Assembly: GCF_040183065.1 (NCBI RefSeq)
Contig: NW_027185526.1
Span: 62,001-126,000, forward strand
Direction: 5' to 3'
From: Periplaneta americana
Lineage: Eukaryota > Arthropoda > Insecta > Blattodea > Blattidae
Length of the DNA: 64,000 bases
Within the stretch, counting starts at the first letter, position 1. Every line of letters starts with the position of its first letter. Below, piece after piece: positions 26,082 to 39,563 of the stretch. The notes under the pieces were generated by a model, which saw nothing but the letters and a program-made list of their open reading frames with translations, ran no database searches and had not been told where the DNA came from. The translations under genes and the position numbers were made by a program.

Positions 26082-26414
26082 TTAGGGTGGGCGGTTTCTA
26101 TATTGAAGGAGTAAATTGTCAACTGTGGTTGGGGGGTTTGTATTGGGAGGATTTAGGAAGATATGTTGGATAAAAGGTCTATCGAGGGCATTGTGGACAT
26201 ATTTGATGTTTTTGGCTGTGATATACTGGGAAATTGGTTGGATTCTGGTGACGTCGTATACGGTTTGGTTGTCGGTATTCCGGGGCAGGTTGAATGCTTT
26301 TCTGGCTAGTCGTCTTTCAGTAGCACAGAGTTGTGACATATGGGTAGGGGATAGCCTGGTGTATAGTTGGGATGCATATAGGATAGAAGGGCGGATTATT
26401 GTTTTATATATCAT
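26082..26414 (-). CDS. Element D ORF2 C-terminal fragment (110 aa)
   Basis: The fragment starts MIYKTIIRPSILYASQLYTR and continues with ERRLARKAFNLPRNTDNQTV, ending ...LLLQYRNRPP. It aligns along its length with the C-terminus of element B ORF2 (IYKSIIRPSLLHASQLFSR, RRLLRKTFQLPRNTQNRTVY). This is the region after the RT palm and thumb, with no RNase H domain. It is a remnant left by 5' truncation and cannot act alone. Confidence 0.85.
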   Translation of the reverse strand: MIYKTIIRPSILYASQLYTRLSPTHMSQLCATERRLARKAFNLPRNTDNQTVYDVTRIQPISQYITAKNIKYVHNALDRPFIQHIFLNPPNTNPPTTVDNLLLQYRNRPP

Positions 26415-26415
26415 G

Positions 26416-26867
<452 letters not shown>

Positions 26868-26907
26868 ACTGCCTACACACGTCTGCTGCCGAATCCGTCG
26901 GCAAAAC

Positions 26908-26923
26908 GGCCCTTTTCAGGGCC
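26908..26923 (+). terminator. Histone mRNA 3' stem-loop, H4 unit 2
   Basis: GGCCCTTTTCAGGGCC. Confidence 0.93.
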
Positions 26924-28114
26924 ATAAAATCCGTCTAAAAAGGGCAGTAGTTGTCGAGATTAATTTAATTCACCTTTACTGTGTGACCACTAGCTCAACA
27001 GGCCAGTGCGGAAAACAGAACTTATTTCGTAGGGGCACTTCAGTATCAGCAAAAGACGTTGTAAGAAATGCCTCTCCGTTTTTCAAATGGGTCTGACCCC
27101 AACGCTTGGTATATCAAGTGGAAAGACCGGATTCCTCTGTGAAGCCTTGCTCCTCGGATTATGTTACCTGTTACTGTAAACTTCTGTAAGTCAATAATCA
27201 CTGTCCGAAGAATTGGTGGGTAATATGACAACGCAGGTAGGCAATGCTCACCAGACCGTAACAAGGAACCGAGGGGATTGACACATACTGAACATCACAT
27301 CACCACGTTTTTGCAATGCCAACTTTTAGGTCATAGGAATCCAGTGTGGTAAACACTGGGGAGAAGAGGTACACATCGCATGTCAGAACACAGGACTTCG
27401 TCCTGTCAGACAACTTCCACGTATAGCTTGCGTCATTTCGGTTCGAACGAAACGACAGAGAGAGGGGAAATTCGAACGCAAATTGTCAAAGCCTTCGATT
27501 CCTACGAGAAGGTCATGTCATCATCTCAGTATTGGGGTTCCTGCGCGTGCGGCCAATATGTGCACCAACAAACAAACGCATTAGGAACTCTATTATAACG
27601 CCGTAAGTTGTTCACCAGTTATCGATTTCTTATTCAAAATTAGTTTCATTCGTAGTATGTAGTAAAGTAAACTAGTATATTCAAACGTATATGTCTAAAA
27701 CCACGATGGGCACCAAAGAAGGGGACTTGTGATTATTTTCACGATAATCTCCATTACTCTAATATGATAGAAATATATTACATAAATTTCGAAGCCAACT
27801 ATGTACCTTGGCATCATCATCTAATTTAACTCGTATTGTGTTAAATTATATAATAATAATGAAACCTTTCTATATGCATCAGTATAATGTGTTATCACAC
27901 AATAGCCTAGTAAATGTACAACGGTTTCAAGTACTTCAGTGCGAACCTGGGACAACGACATCGTTCAGAGCACAAAATTACAGAATGATGATATTAAATC
28001 AGCCCACCGGTATAGAGAGAGAGAGAAAGTTGACACGCGTAATGAAATTACATTACGAAGCCGTGAGAGAGGATTAACAATACTGGCTATTTCTGACTTT
28101 TGTGAGGTTAGTGG
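26924..28114. other. H4-H2A spacer, unit 2
   Basis: Same sequence as in unit 1; no gene recognised. Confidence 0.7.
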
Positions 28115-28130
28115 GGCCCTTAAAAGGGCC
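28115..28130 (-). terminator. Histone mRNA 3' stem-loop, H2A unit 2
   Basis: Minus strand GGCCCTTTTAAGGGCC. Confidence 0.93.
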
Positions 28131-28148
28131 GTTTTACGGAGAAGGGGC

Positions 28149-28757
<609 letters not shown>

Positions 28758-29129
28758 ATGCCCCCCAAAGCTTCCGGAAAGGCTGCCAAGAAGGCCGGCA
28801 AGGCCCAGAAGAATATTTCGAAGGGCGATAAGAAGAAGAAGCGCAAGAGGAAGGAGAGCTACGCCATTTACATCTACAAGGTTCTGAAACAAGTTCACCC
28901 AGACACGGGAATCAGTTCAAAGGCTATGAGCATCATGAACAGCTTCGTTAACGACATCTTCGAGCGCATCGCCGCGGAAGCTTCGCGGCTCGCGCATTAC
29001 AACAAGCGGTCGACCATCACCAGTCGGGAGATCCAGACAGCCGTCCGTCTCCTGCTACCCGGTGAGCTGGCCAAGCACGCCGTCAGTGAAGGGACCAAGG
29101 CCGTCACAAAATACACTAGTTCCAAGTAA
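28758..29129 (+). CDS. H2B: Histone H2B, unit 3
   Basis: Identical 123-aa H2B with an intact promoter. Confidence 0.98.
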   Translation: MPPKASGKAAKKAGKAQKNISKGDKKKKRKRKESYAIYIYKVLKQVHPDTGISSKAMSIMNSFVNDIFERIAAEASRLAHYNKRSTITSREIQTAVRLLLPGELAKHAVSEGTKAVTKYTSSK

Positions 29130-29159
29130 GCGGGAGTGCTTGCTAGGGAATCAGCAACC

Positions 29160-29175
29160 GGCCCTTTTAAGGGCC
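29160..29175 (+). terminator. Histone mRNA 3' stem-loop, H2B unit 3
   Basis: GGCCCTTTTAAGGGCC. Confidence 0.93.
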
Positions 29176-29999
29176 ACAAGTTATTCATAACAGAGTAGAT
29201 GAATGAAGAACAACAGCGTTTCCCACCGAGTGAAAATTTAAATAATCACCCCGATAACACTTCTAGGATAGATAATACATTATAGGCAGTCCATGGGAGA
29301 CTTGGATCCACGAGGCAAATTCGTTTCCTTAATAGTTTCGTACGACTTATATGAGAGCGCGGTGTCATTCCTACTCACTTGGCAGCATTAATTGTTGAGG
29401 GAAAACAACTTAGAAGGTAACTTGTCGACCGCGGTCATAATCCTTCCGCAGGCCACTACTGAGAATCTGTGGACATACGGGTAATCTATCTTTATTGAAA
29501 CTCGGGTTCATAACATACGACTGATACTTTATATATCTGTCACGTAATCCATCAAGAGACAAATGTCCCCCCCCCCCTAGTCAGTAGCGAGCTTCAGTCC
29601 ATTCGTAGTAGCCGCCGGTGCAAGAAGTGAATTGAAGTTTGTGTGAAGTTCCGTAGTATGGCATGAAAATGATGTCGAAAATCCGACTACAGTTCCACAA
29701 CCATGTGGTTGAAAGGAGGCTCCGCTGTTGAACAACAATCCACCTGTGGCTTAACTTAGAATGCCGACTAGCTGTTTTATTAATCCCGTGTCAATCCAGC
29801 AGTGTGTGACGTTGAAACGTAACCAAACTGCCGTTGATAGATAGATTTATCATCTATCCCAATGACATCCAACGAGCTTGGTAATTTAGGTACAGAGTCT
29901 AAGCAGGCAGTTTACGTGTGTGTGTGAGCGAGTGCAGGTTTTATCGAGTGCACCCCAATCCCATCGTCCTCAAGTGCCTACAGATTACGCAGTTTCATC

Positions 30000-30119
30000 G
30001 GCAACGGCCATACCATGTTGAAAATACCGGTTCTCGTCCGATCACCGAAGTCAAGCAACATTGGGCGTGGTCAGTACTTGGATGGGTGACCGCTTGGGAA
30101 CACCACGTGCCGTTGGCGA
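30000..30119 (+). rRNA. 5S rRNA: 5S ribosomal RNA gene, unit 3
   Basis: Same sequence by eye as the other three copies. Confidence 0.96.
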
Positions 30120-30130
30120 TTTTTTTTTTT
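30120..30130 (+). terminator. Pol III terminator of 5S, unit 3
   Basis: 11 T residues. Confidence 0.9.
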
Positions 30131-31052
30131 ACGTCACTATTTCCAGCGTGTTCTAATAAGACTTATGGGATATTATGTTCCCTTCCCTATTCCAGCTATA
30201 GCTTGGATGATGACGCCGCTGCATAATTGTAGAGTAATTGATAATTCTTAAGTACTTGCAGCTCCGTATTGAAACTTATGACTGGTAGCATATTCATATG
30301 AGACGGTTCACTTCTCTGCGTTTTCTCGAAGAAGGGAATATGTATTCAGGGGATTGTGAACGTACCTCGCGCTCTCCCTAGAAGTTAGAGACATTTTAGG
30401 TAAAGAATGTAATATACTGTACATATATGGCTAATTAAAATCCCATTAGTTACTACATTTCAGTGGGTAGTACAAATTCCATAATGAAAATATCTCTGTC
30501 CTAGTAGTTGTATCCTTTAAAGAAGCTCGTTGTTTTCCCATGATGAAGGGCAGAACTTGGTCGGTAGAAATTTAAACAGACTGCATTATCAGACCAGGCG
30601 TTATTTCAATATCAGCGTTTAGTTTAGGAAATATAGCAATAGCGGAGTTGGGAGAAGTAGTTATAGCATGTACAGTAAGTATAAACAGTTCGCTGTACTG
30701 TACAGTGAATATAAATATTTGAATGTACGATGGCAAAACATCAGACATACAGTACGTAGCTCACATATCTTTAAAAATAAATAAATAAATAAATAAATAA
30801 AAATAATGAAGACATTCTGAGGAGTGAGTGGAAAGTGCATATTATAATGAATATTTTTAACTCTCAGTTGACATTGAGAGAGAAAGCCATGCATCGGGGA
30901 ACCGGTGACTGTTTTTGCGTTACCTTCTGCTATTGGCGTTGTTGGTTAGTAACGAATGAAAGGGGTAGGACGCGGAATCAAATGTCAAAAAACGATAGGG
31001 AAATAATAGTAACTGGTTGTATTTCGATCGAGCTCGGCGTGCTGATTCACCA

Positions 31053-32488
31053 GTGGGGTGTTTCACAAAGTTTACAATCTTTGGAAATTGTGAACTCTGT
31101 TTGTAAACTTCTGTTTCACAATCTTTGTTTGTAAAGGTGGACTGTACAAAGGAAATCAAATCTTTACGAATGAAATTTTGCGCTCTTTACAAGTGATATG
31201 TTTGTTTCACAACGAAGGAGTAATTTTACAAACGTGTAAACTAAACTTTACTAGTGAAGTTAGCACATTTTCTACAGTAGCCCTGTTGAAATAGCTTCTA
31301 ATTGTGAATGAAAAAAATAAACACATATGTATAAAATCAATTTTATAGTAACAGGGTACCATTAAGAATTACACTGAAGCAGTTGTGATGTTATTGAGTA
31401 GTTCTAGCGACTCAGACGAAGATTTTGCATTTAGGCCTAACGTAGAATTTTCCGGCCACGTTCGTATCATTGTACGAATATTAATGAAAGGTTTCGAATG
31501 AATCCCGCGCTATACTTCAGAATACCGCGTTAGTTCTTATATACGAGGAACGTATTTAATAAATACTCGCACTTAAAGAAGAAAAACTTTGCACCGAAAA
31601 CCAATCACTTAATAATGCAATGTCGGCATTACTTACGCAGTATTCTGAAGTCGTTCCGAATCCCATTTCGCTGTAATCTCTCCTACAAGATATGGGACAT
31701 CACATGCAACATCTGAAAGGGAAAAGTGGTGCCCTAACCTCAAAGCGAGAACTGCATTGGTTGCATAGTAGCTCTCAGTTCCCTGCGTTAGCAGATAAGA
31801 ACGGAATTTATAAGATTACAGTGTGCAAAAGTTCACACATGGTAGTTGATGTTGTTACAAGATTGAAAAAACTCGAGGCGGGTTATTGATCACCGAATGT
31901 GCTTACTCGGGCAAAGGATTTTTATGCTCCTCCTGCTGGGTTCCCTAATGTTGGCGAGGTTATGGATGAAACAATAAAATATACTGATGGACCAGCAGAG
32001 AGCGAAGTTGATTTTAATGGATGGACATGTTAGCTGCTCTATCAACTGCATATAACTACGTGGGTCAAATCCATTATTTATCAATTATTTGAATGAATTT
32101 CGCGCTAACTTTCGTCAGTTAAGTCGTAGGCTAATTAATGCATTGGTATGCTCGACCAATTGCATGCCGCGAAACTCCGTTGTCGCCGATGTAGCAAAAT
32201 CTAAATAAAATATATATAAAAAAATATAAACATGTCCATCGATAGTTCTAAAATTACAGCTACTTTACCTCTGATCCTTAGTGATTTTTGTAAACTGTCG
32301 TTGGCGATTTTGTTCAACCAATTATGCGTATTTGTAAGTTTGTTTCGCCGATTTTGTAAAGTTCGTTAAAACATACAAGTGAATAAGATTGCATTGTGAA
32401 ACACAGTTAACAAGCATATGTAATATTTCCGTTGTTAATTGTATATTGTTAATTTGTAATTTGTTAGCGTTGTGAAACATGCCCCCAT
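31053..32488 (+). mobile_element. PIF/Harbinger-like remnant, unit 3
   Basis: Copy of the unit 1 remnant. Confidence 0.6.
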
Positions 32489-33502
32489 TTACCTTTAGAG
32501 GTAATATCTACATTAATATTTAGTTAAAATTTAAAGAAATTTTAAACGAATGGAAGCTGCATTTTAATTCACCCCAAATTACTATGTTCCCTTTCAGATT
32601 ATCAGCTGTTGTTGTTGTTGTTGTTGTATTGTAAGTTCTCACTTATTGTTAGCTAGCCGTACCCGTTCGCTCCGCTCCACCTGTTAGAAATAAATATAAA
32701 GTAATTACATAATTAAAATAGGACGTCTGATCCAGGGAACAACTTTTACAACAGCGCAAGATAATCTGCTTCGCATATTACCCAATTTTTTTTTAGCACT
32801 GCATTTATTGCATATATATTTTATGTATTTTAACACGATTCAATTGAGCATAGTTAAAATATGAATTATTAAAATAATGGATTGCCAAGCTAAAGTACTA
32901 TTACTGCATACTAAATCAATACACTCTCGTTGTTCGTTAATTCTCTGAGATTAAAATGCGTGTACATAAATATTATTTTAAGAAATACAGAAAACGAATG
33001 TACAAAATAGCCTATCAAATTTTCTGTGCATAAGAAGCTATTTTAATCTTACCTGTCCTCGATTTACTCAGACGTTACTGTAATAACATTATAGCATTAT
33101 GTCCATCTAGAGAAACTACAGTTTCCAATGGTGAAATAATAACTAATTATACAAATCAGTTAATTTACGAGCTTGTGATATTACTTCATACAAACACAGA
33201 AACATTCCCTGTAGGCTATGTTTAATAGCTTTCGATTGTTTGTTGATGTCCAAGGCCCCTGTTTCGATTGTTGTTGTCCAAGGCCCCTTATAGACGAAGT
33301 CATTTGTTCTTAATTCATTGCACCGTCTTAGATAGCGTTATTTTAATTTTAAAACTCATTTATCTCATTAAATATCAGTCCTATCAAAATGTTGTAAAAA
33401 AATAAAACTTAACGGAAATCATTTTTAAAGGAACATCTGTTATGTAACATTTTTTCTCAAATATCAATAATAAGCGAGATATTTCGATTTATTTAATTCA
33501 GG

Positions 33503-33783
33503 CCCCCTTATAACTCCCCTTTTAAATAATGTATTTCGAATGCCATATAGCCTAAAATCTAAGTTACAACAAACTTAATTTATATTCCAGTTTTCATATA
33601 AATCGGTTCAGCCATTATCGCGTGAAAAGGTAACAAACATACAGACAGACATACAAACAAAAATTTCAAAAATGCGATTTTCGGTTTCAGGGTGGTTAAT
33701 TATATATGTTAGGACCAATTACTTTTGGAAAATCGAAACTTACCAGAAAAATTTCGGCTACAGATTTATTATTAGTATAGATA
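33503..33783 (+). mobile_element. RTE-like LINE 3' tail, unit 3
   Basis: Copy of the unit 1 tail. Confidence 0.55.
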
Positions 33784-34204
33784 GTACGAGATACGACCGC
33801 AATTTTGTACGACTAGTGTAATGAAGGAATGCAAAAAATTATTTTGGAACTTTGCAATGTTAGTCTATCATTAAAATAAAATTAAATCTTAATTCGTCCC
33901 TTTTGCAGGAGTCTTCTTCATCCAGTATGTTGTTGGCTGATATGGAGGAGGAGGGGGGGGGGACATGCTCTAAAGGGATTAAATTTGCTTAGCAAATCGA
34001 TATGGTGACTAACGCTTGCAATGCGTCATAGCTATAATTGTACTGCGCGGTAATTTCAGAGTAATAAGAGTTCAGTTCAGGGATCTGCTAATTTCTTCAT
34101 ATTGTGTTCGGCAATGGAATAGTACCGCAGTAGCATTAAGAGGTTTTTATAATTTGAACTGATATGTGCAGGTATATTGACCCCCCCCCCCTCCCACCGC
34201 TGGC

Positions 34205-34591
34205 CGACGCGGACTGCAATGACAACAGTAAGCCACACGTCATACGTAAGCCTTTCTTCTTCTTCATCTTTGCTCGCCTGGCAAATACAGTCTTGGATTT
34301 CACATATTCAATTTTTCACAGTCCCAACTCCCTTGCATGGACGTGTTTTCACGTACCTTTAAAGTTTCTCCTCTCATTCATTCAGTCTATTCGCAAGCCT
34401 GAGGGTTTTCCGTGGTTTTCCCTAAGGAGCTAAGACAAATGTAGGGATGAGCCCAGAAAGAAAAGGGCATTCACTTCCTTAGACCCTGGTAACTGCTCTT
34501 TTTAGAGGAAGGAGGAGGAGAAAGAAACCCCCCCACCCCCACCGACGTGGACTGCAATGACAACAGTAAGCAACACGTTATATGTAAAGCC

Positions 34592-34594
<3 letters not shown>
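34205..34594. repeat. 51-bp direct duplication and SINE-like fragment, unit 3
   Basis: Duplicated blocks at 34205-34255 and 34543-34594. Confidence 0.45.
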
Positions 34595-34630
<36 letters not shown>

Positions 34631-35081
34631 TACAATGGGACTAAAGGTGGTGTAGATACACTATGTCAAATGTGCCACAATCTTTCCTGCAATAGAAAGA
34701 CGAGGCGCTGGCCACTAGCAATATTTTACAACATGCTAAATATTGCAAGTATAAATTCATGGATAATTTATAGTTAGAAGAACTCAGAAAACAATATCAA
34801 GAAAACAATTCATTTTCCAATTGTGTGAAGAGCTGACAAAACCGTGGATGCAGCACCGCTTTGCACGTCCTACTTTACACCGATCTCTGCGGGCAACAAT
34901 TGAAGAACATCTGAACATTGCTGTGCAACAACAATGCCAGGTAATGCAGCCAGATGGTGAACGTACTGTTTGCTATAAATGTCCTGCAAAGAAGAGGAGA
35001 ATGATGACAACATTTTGTGGACTTTGCAAAAAGGGGTTCTGCAGAGAACATCGCGCTGTTGTTTGCACTAATTGTAAATAG
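34631..35081 (+). pseudogene. piggyBac transposase 3' remnant, unit 3
   Basis: Same remnant; the (ATT)n run just upstream is one repeat longer than in the other units. Confidence 0.85.
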
Positions 35082-35931
35082 GACAATAACATGAACGTAA
35101 AGACTTTATGACAAACTTAAAATTAAATGAACACTAATGGCTACGAAAAGTGTAAAAGTTGTTAAATGTGTGATATTGAGTTGATTTCAGTTAATTAAAA
35201 TGTGAGTAGTAAAAATTACGAATGCTTACCTTTAACATGAGTACAGTGATGATTACCTGTCTAGGGTTAAGTAGTCGCGTGGTGAGTTTAGGAATTCCCA
35301 GACCACCTCTAAGATTGTTTAAAATAAAGGTATTGTAATCGTACGTTTCTGTCTTTTGTCAATAGTAACGTTGACCTTTCTTTTTCGAGAAAACAAAATC
35401 TGTTGTACAGTTAAAGGTACTGAAATAGTAAGAAATTTTCTGAAATCCCCACGCGTTTGCAAGTGTAAGTCTCTGTTGTAACCTGTTGATTTACGAGAGA
35501 CTGCGTGTGCTTCCGTACAGTGTTTCTAAAATGTGCAGTAACGAGTCAGAAATCATTGGAATGTAGTGTAGGTGTGTTTGTTATAACCGGGAATCAATCC
35601 GCAGTACTTGACCAATCAACTACGGGAAATATCAGAAAAATTGGCAGGAGTTAGCAAGAAAAACAAAGGTAAAATATCACGTGAACGAGCACCGATACCG
35701 AGCACTATGTACAATATACCCTAGAGAAAAAGACAAGAAAACAAAAGTCAACCGCTGCAAGTGTTACGAAGTGGTGTGTGAAACATATAATGAAGAATGT
35801 CTGCGGGAAGCGCATCTAGTGAGATAAAGGGTGAAATGGAGGATTCTGCTAAAAATAAAGAAAGGAAGAAAAATGTTTACAGTTAATACAAGTATTGTTT
35901 TCTCTTGTGGGTTTATGTTTAGTATAATAGA

Positions 35932-35962
<31 letters not shown>

Positions 35963-36236
35963 CATTAAAAATTAGCATATCCTTAATGAATACATCCTAA
36001 GTGGTATAAATGAAATTGTATAAACTGCAGGGAATCTTAAAATATGAAAATTGCGATAGTTGTTTTCTTTACAGTCCGACCTTTTTTAATAAACTAGTGT
36101 GAGATATGAAGTTTTGCACATTTAAGGGTTGTTAACATGAATGTAAGGAATATATATTATGATATGATATGATATGATTCTCAAATACTCTGTCCTGCTG
36201 ACCCTTCACATTTCTGTATTCGGGCGAGTGTGTATT

Positions 36237-36267
<31 letters not shown>

Positions 36268-36290
36268 TTATTATTATTACTATTACTATA

Positions 36291-36335
<45 letters not shown>

Positions 36336-37174
36336 GTGTGAAGAGTTGTATCGGAAGTGCTTTATAGACTAAATTAATAATTTCTATCTTAACTGAAATA
36401 TTTACATTATATTTCACACAGTATAGTTACAGGTAGCATAAATTCAGATAATGGTTTTTATATGGGAATCTACTTCTTGTGTTTAGAGGCTACATTTATA
36501 CAGAGTTAATAATTTCTCCCCTATGTAACATATTTCCATGAAATTTTATACGCATCTATGCAAAAACGAATTATGCTCGTGTAATTAGGGAATTAGGGAA
36601 AAATTAGTGTTTCTGATAATTTTTAATGTTTTAATAGAAATTATGCTCCTAAAAGATGACTAGCCTGCCATATTTTTCGCAGTTGGTAACAAAATGCTAG
36701 ATTCATGGATATACTCCATAATTTAGTTGTTCATTATATGTTCAAGAAGTGTTGAATTTTTCTTGGAGAAATTAAGCTCCTTCATCCAGACTCTGAAAAG
36801 TGGCTGCTGTCGAATTCGTAAAGCGCCACCAAGAGATGAATATAACATCTAAGTTTGCAGGATGTAGCAGCTAAATTTTAAGCCGTATAGAGTTTAATAT
36901 TTGATTAATGTGTGGGTAGAAGAATTGAAAGTTAACTCAGGTTTACTTGTAATGCACAGCCTGTTAAATATGTCGTAAAAAAAAAAAAAAAAAAAAAAAA
37001 CTAGTTGCACAAATCTCAGTAAACGTGCCAATTAAATGAATGCTAACGTATTATAGATTGCTTTTCGCGTATTAAATGAAAGTACACATCTTGTCCTATG
37101 ACCTCCATAAGGGAAGGTTTAACAATATAAAACAGCCACTGACCCCACGAACAAAAATCAACTGAAGAGCGTGA

Positions 37175-37231
<57 letters not shown>

Positions 37232-37533
37232 ATGTTTTGTCCCACCTCTTACTGATATTGATGTTTTGTATGTTGTTGTGCACAATGCCTAGCTTTTGTT
37301 TAAGCCTAGATATTACTTAAACTTCGGTTATGATGAAGTTGATTTTCTTACATAGTTTTGCGTTCTGGACAACTGTGCGCCGGCATCTCTCGGAACATCC
37401 GAGATCAGGTCCCTATCCCCTCCACCGCAAAGTCAAATAGCGTCTGTCACTTGATTTTGAATATTAAACAAACATACCATCACGGCATTTCCGTTATGGC
37501 ATCTGGTGTCATCAATAAGCTACAAATAAAGGA

Positions 37534-37588
<55 letters not shown>
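35932..37588. repeat. Microsatellite-rich block, unit 3
   Basis: Same set of runs with its own lengths. Confidence 0.9.
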
Positions 37589-38835
37589 TAGCACAGTCAC
37601 TGTCCTGAACAAGGTACGCAAGTATTATTTTAATTAATGCGTATCGCCTACCAGCCGCCGAAACTATTCGACAGGAGAGTGAATATCCTACACGGTCCTG
37701 TAAAAATGTTCTGAATACACTAAATGACGTGTAATTTTTTTTCTATTATTAGGACAATTGAACGTGTCATTGCTCCTGCGGGTTGCTTTGTTTCACACCA
37801 CAGAGAATTCAGGTTCTCTACCCCCCGGGATTCTAGAGATAAGAGAGCGATGAGGTTAAAGGAGTAGGCGTTTGTTCGTGTTTTTGTTTTTACTTTAGAA
37901 AAATTGCGAAACGTGACGCAATAGCGATAAGTTTTATGAACAAGTTTGCTGAATCGACCAATTGAAGGTAATTTATATTTTGCTAAAGAAGAGAGGAGAT
38001 TAATGAAATCAGTTATTGTAATAATCGTAGTAGATTGAAGGAATTGTTTGTATTCAAACTCCTTTTGTGAAATAAGCTGCTCGGATGCTTATCAGGGTGA
38101 CGGTTATAAATGTTATCGTAATACCCACCCGAGGTCACAAAGGTCACAGTCTTCCGCTTGTCCTTTCCTAAGCAGACCACGTCTGTACTATCGAAAATAA
38201 TGAGTCACAGTTATAGTTTCGTGAAAGTAAAAAATGTTAGATAGGAGACAAGTAGCTACTCTTATACAATCATAATCACATTTTGTATCCAATATAGTAT
38301 AAACGAGCTACATGTAAGTACTGTGTAAAGTTTCATTAAAACAATATATTATATATGAGACAAGTCACTAATTTTTGTCAAAACGCATCGTCTATAAAGG
38401 GGTAGTTTCTCCTCTTATACAGTAGTGACTATAGTGCGAAGTTTCATGGAAATATGTCACATTTTTAGTCCAGCTAGATTTGCTTTCTGGACCACTTTGA
38501 GCCTTGGCGCTTGTGATCGGTCGGACGGAGGATCACTCGTCCCGGCGGCGTTAACCCTTAATTTGGTAAATATATATAATGTGCAATATTATAGAACTGT
38601 GAAATTTTTTTTTAATTTTCCTAAGAAACTTTGTTATCCATCGTTCTATTAAAAAATTGTTTATTAACCTATAGGATACATTGCGATATTTGTCAAACAG
38701 GCTGTGGGAAAATGCTGATACGGTGAGGAATGGAAAGGGAGAAACCATTTATATTATTGAGGTGACCTTGAACTGAGGGTAGTAGGAACGAGACCTGGAG
38801 TACGGTACAACCGGCTCTTCCGAGAAATAACTAGT

Positions 38836-38851
38836 GGCCCTGAAAAGGGCC
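38836..38851 (-). terminator. Histone mRNA 3' stem-loop, H3 unit 3
   Basis: Minus strand GGCCCTTTTCAGGGCC. Confidence 0.93.
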
Positions 38852-38880
38852 TTTTTGCGGGCAGGAGTACCTTTGTTAAT

Positions 38881-39460
<580 letters not shown>

Positions 39461-39563
39461 TCATCACATCATTCTGCCGACGGACGAGGTACAGAGACGT
39501 ACAACAGAGGCTCCACTGCATCTCCGAGAACTTCGCGTCACAGCATCGCAGTTTGGCCTTGAG

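Larger units (their letters stand above)
25765..26415 (-). mobile_element. Element D: 5'-truncated non-LTR retrotransposon in the H3 start site
   Basis: It lies on the minus strand, sense to H3. It holds the last 110 codons of an ORF2 and a 3' UTR with the family's two hairpins, and ends in a poly-C tail (about 9 C on the minus strand, 25765-25773). The empty site in the other units is GCTG|CCCCC, 20 nt downstream of the 5' end of the H3 TATA box. Only a TG overlap is seen at the junctions, so there is a very short target duplication or none. It is truncated, as is common for LINEs. Confidence 0.85.
29176..38835. other. H2B-H3 spacer of unit 3
   Basis: Same layout as in unit 1; no gene other than 5S recognised. 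Confidence 0.8.
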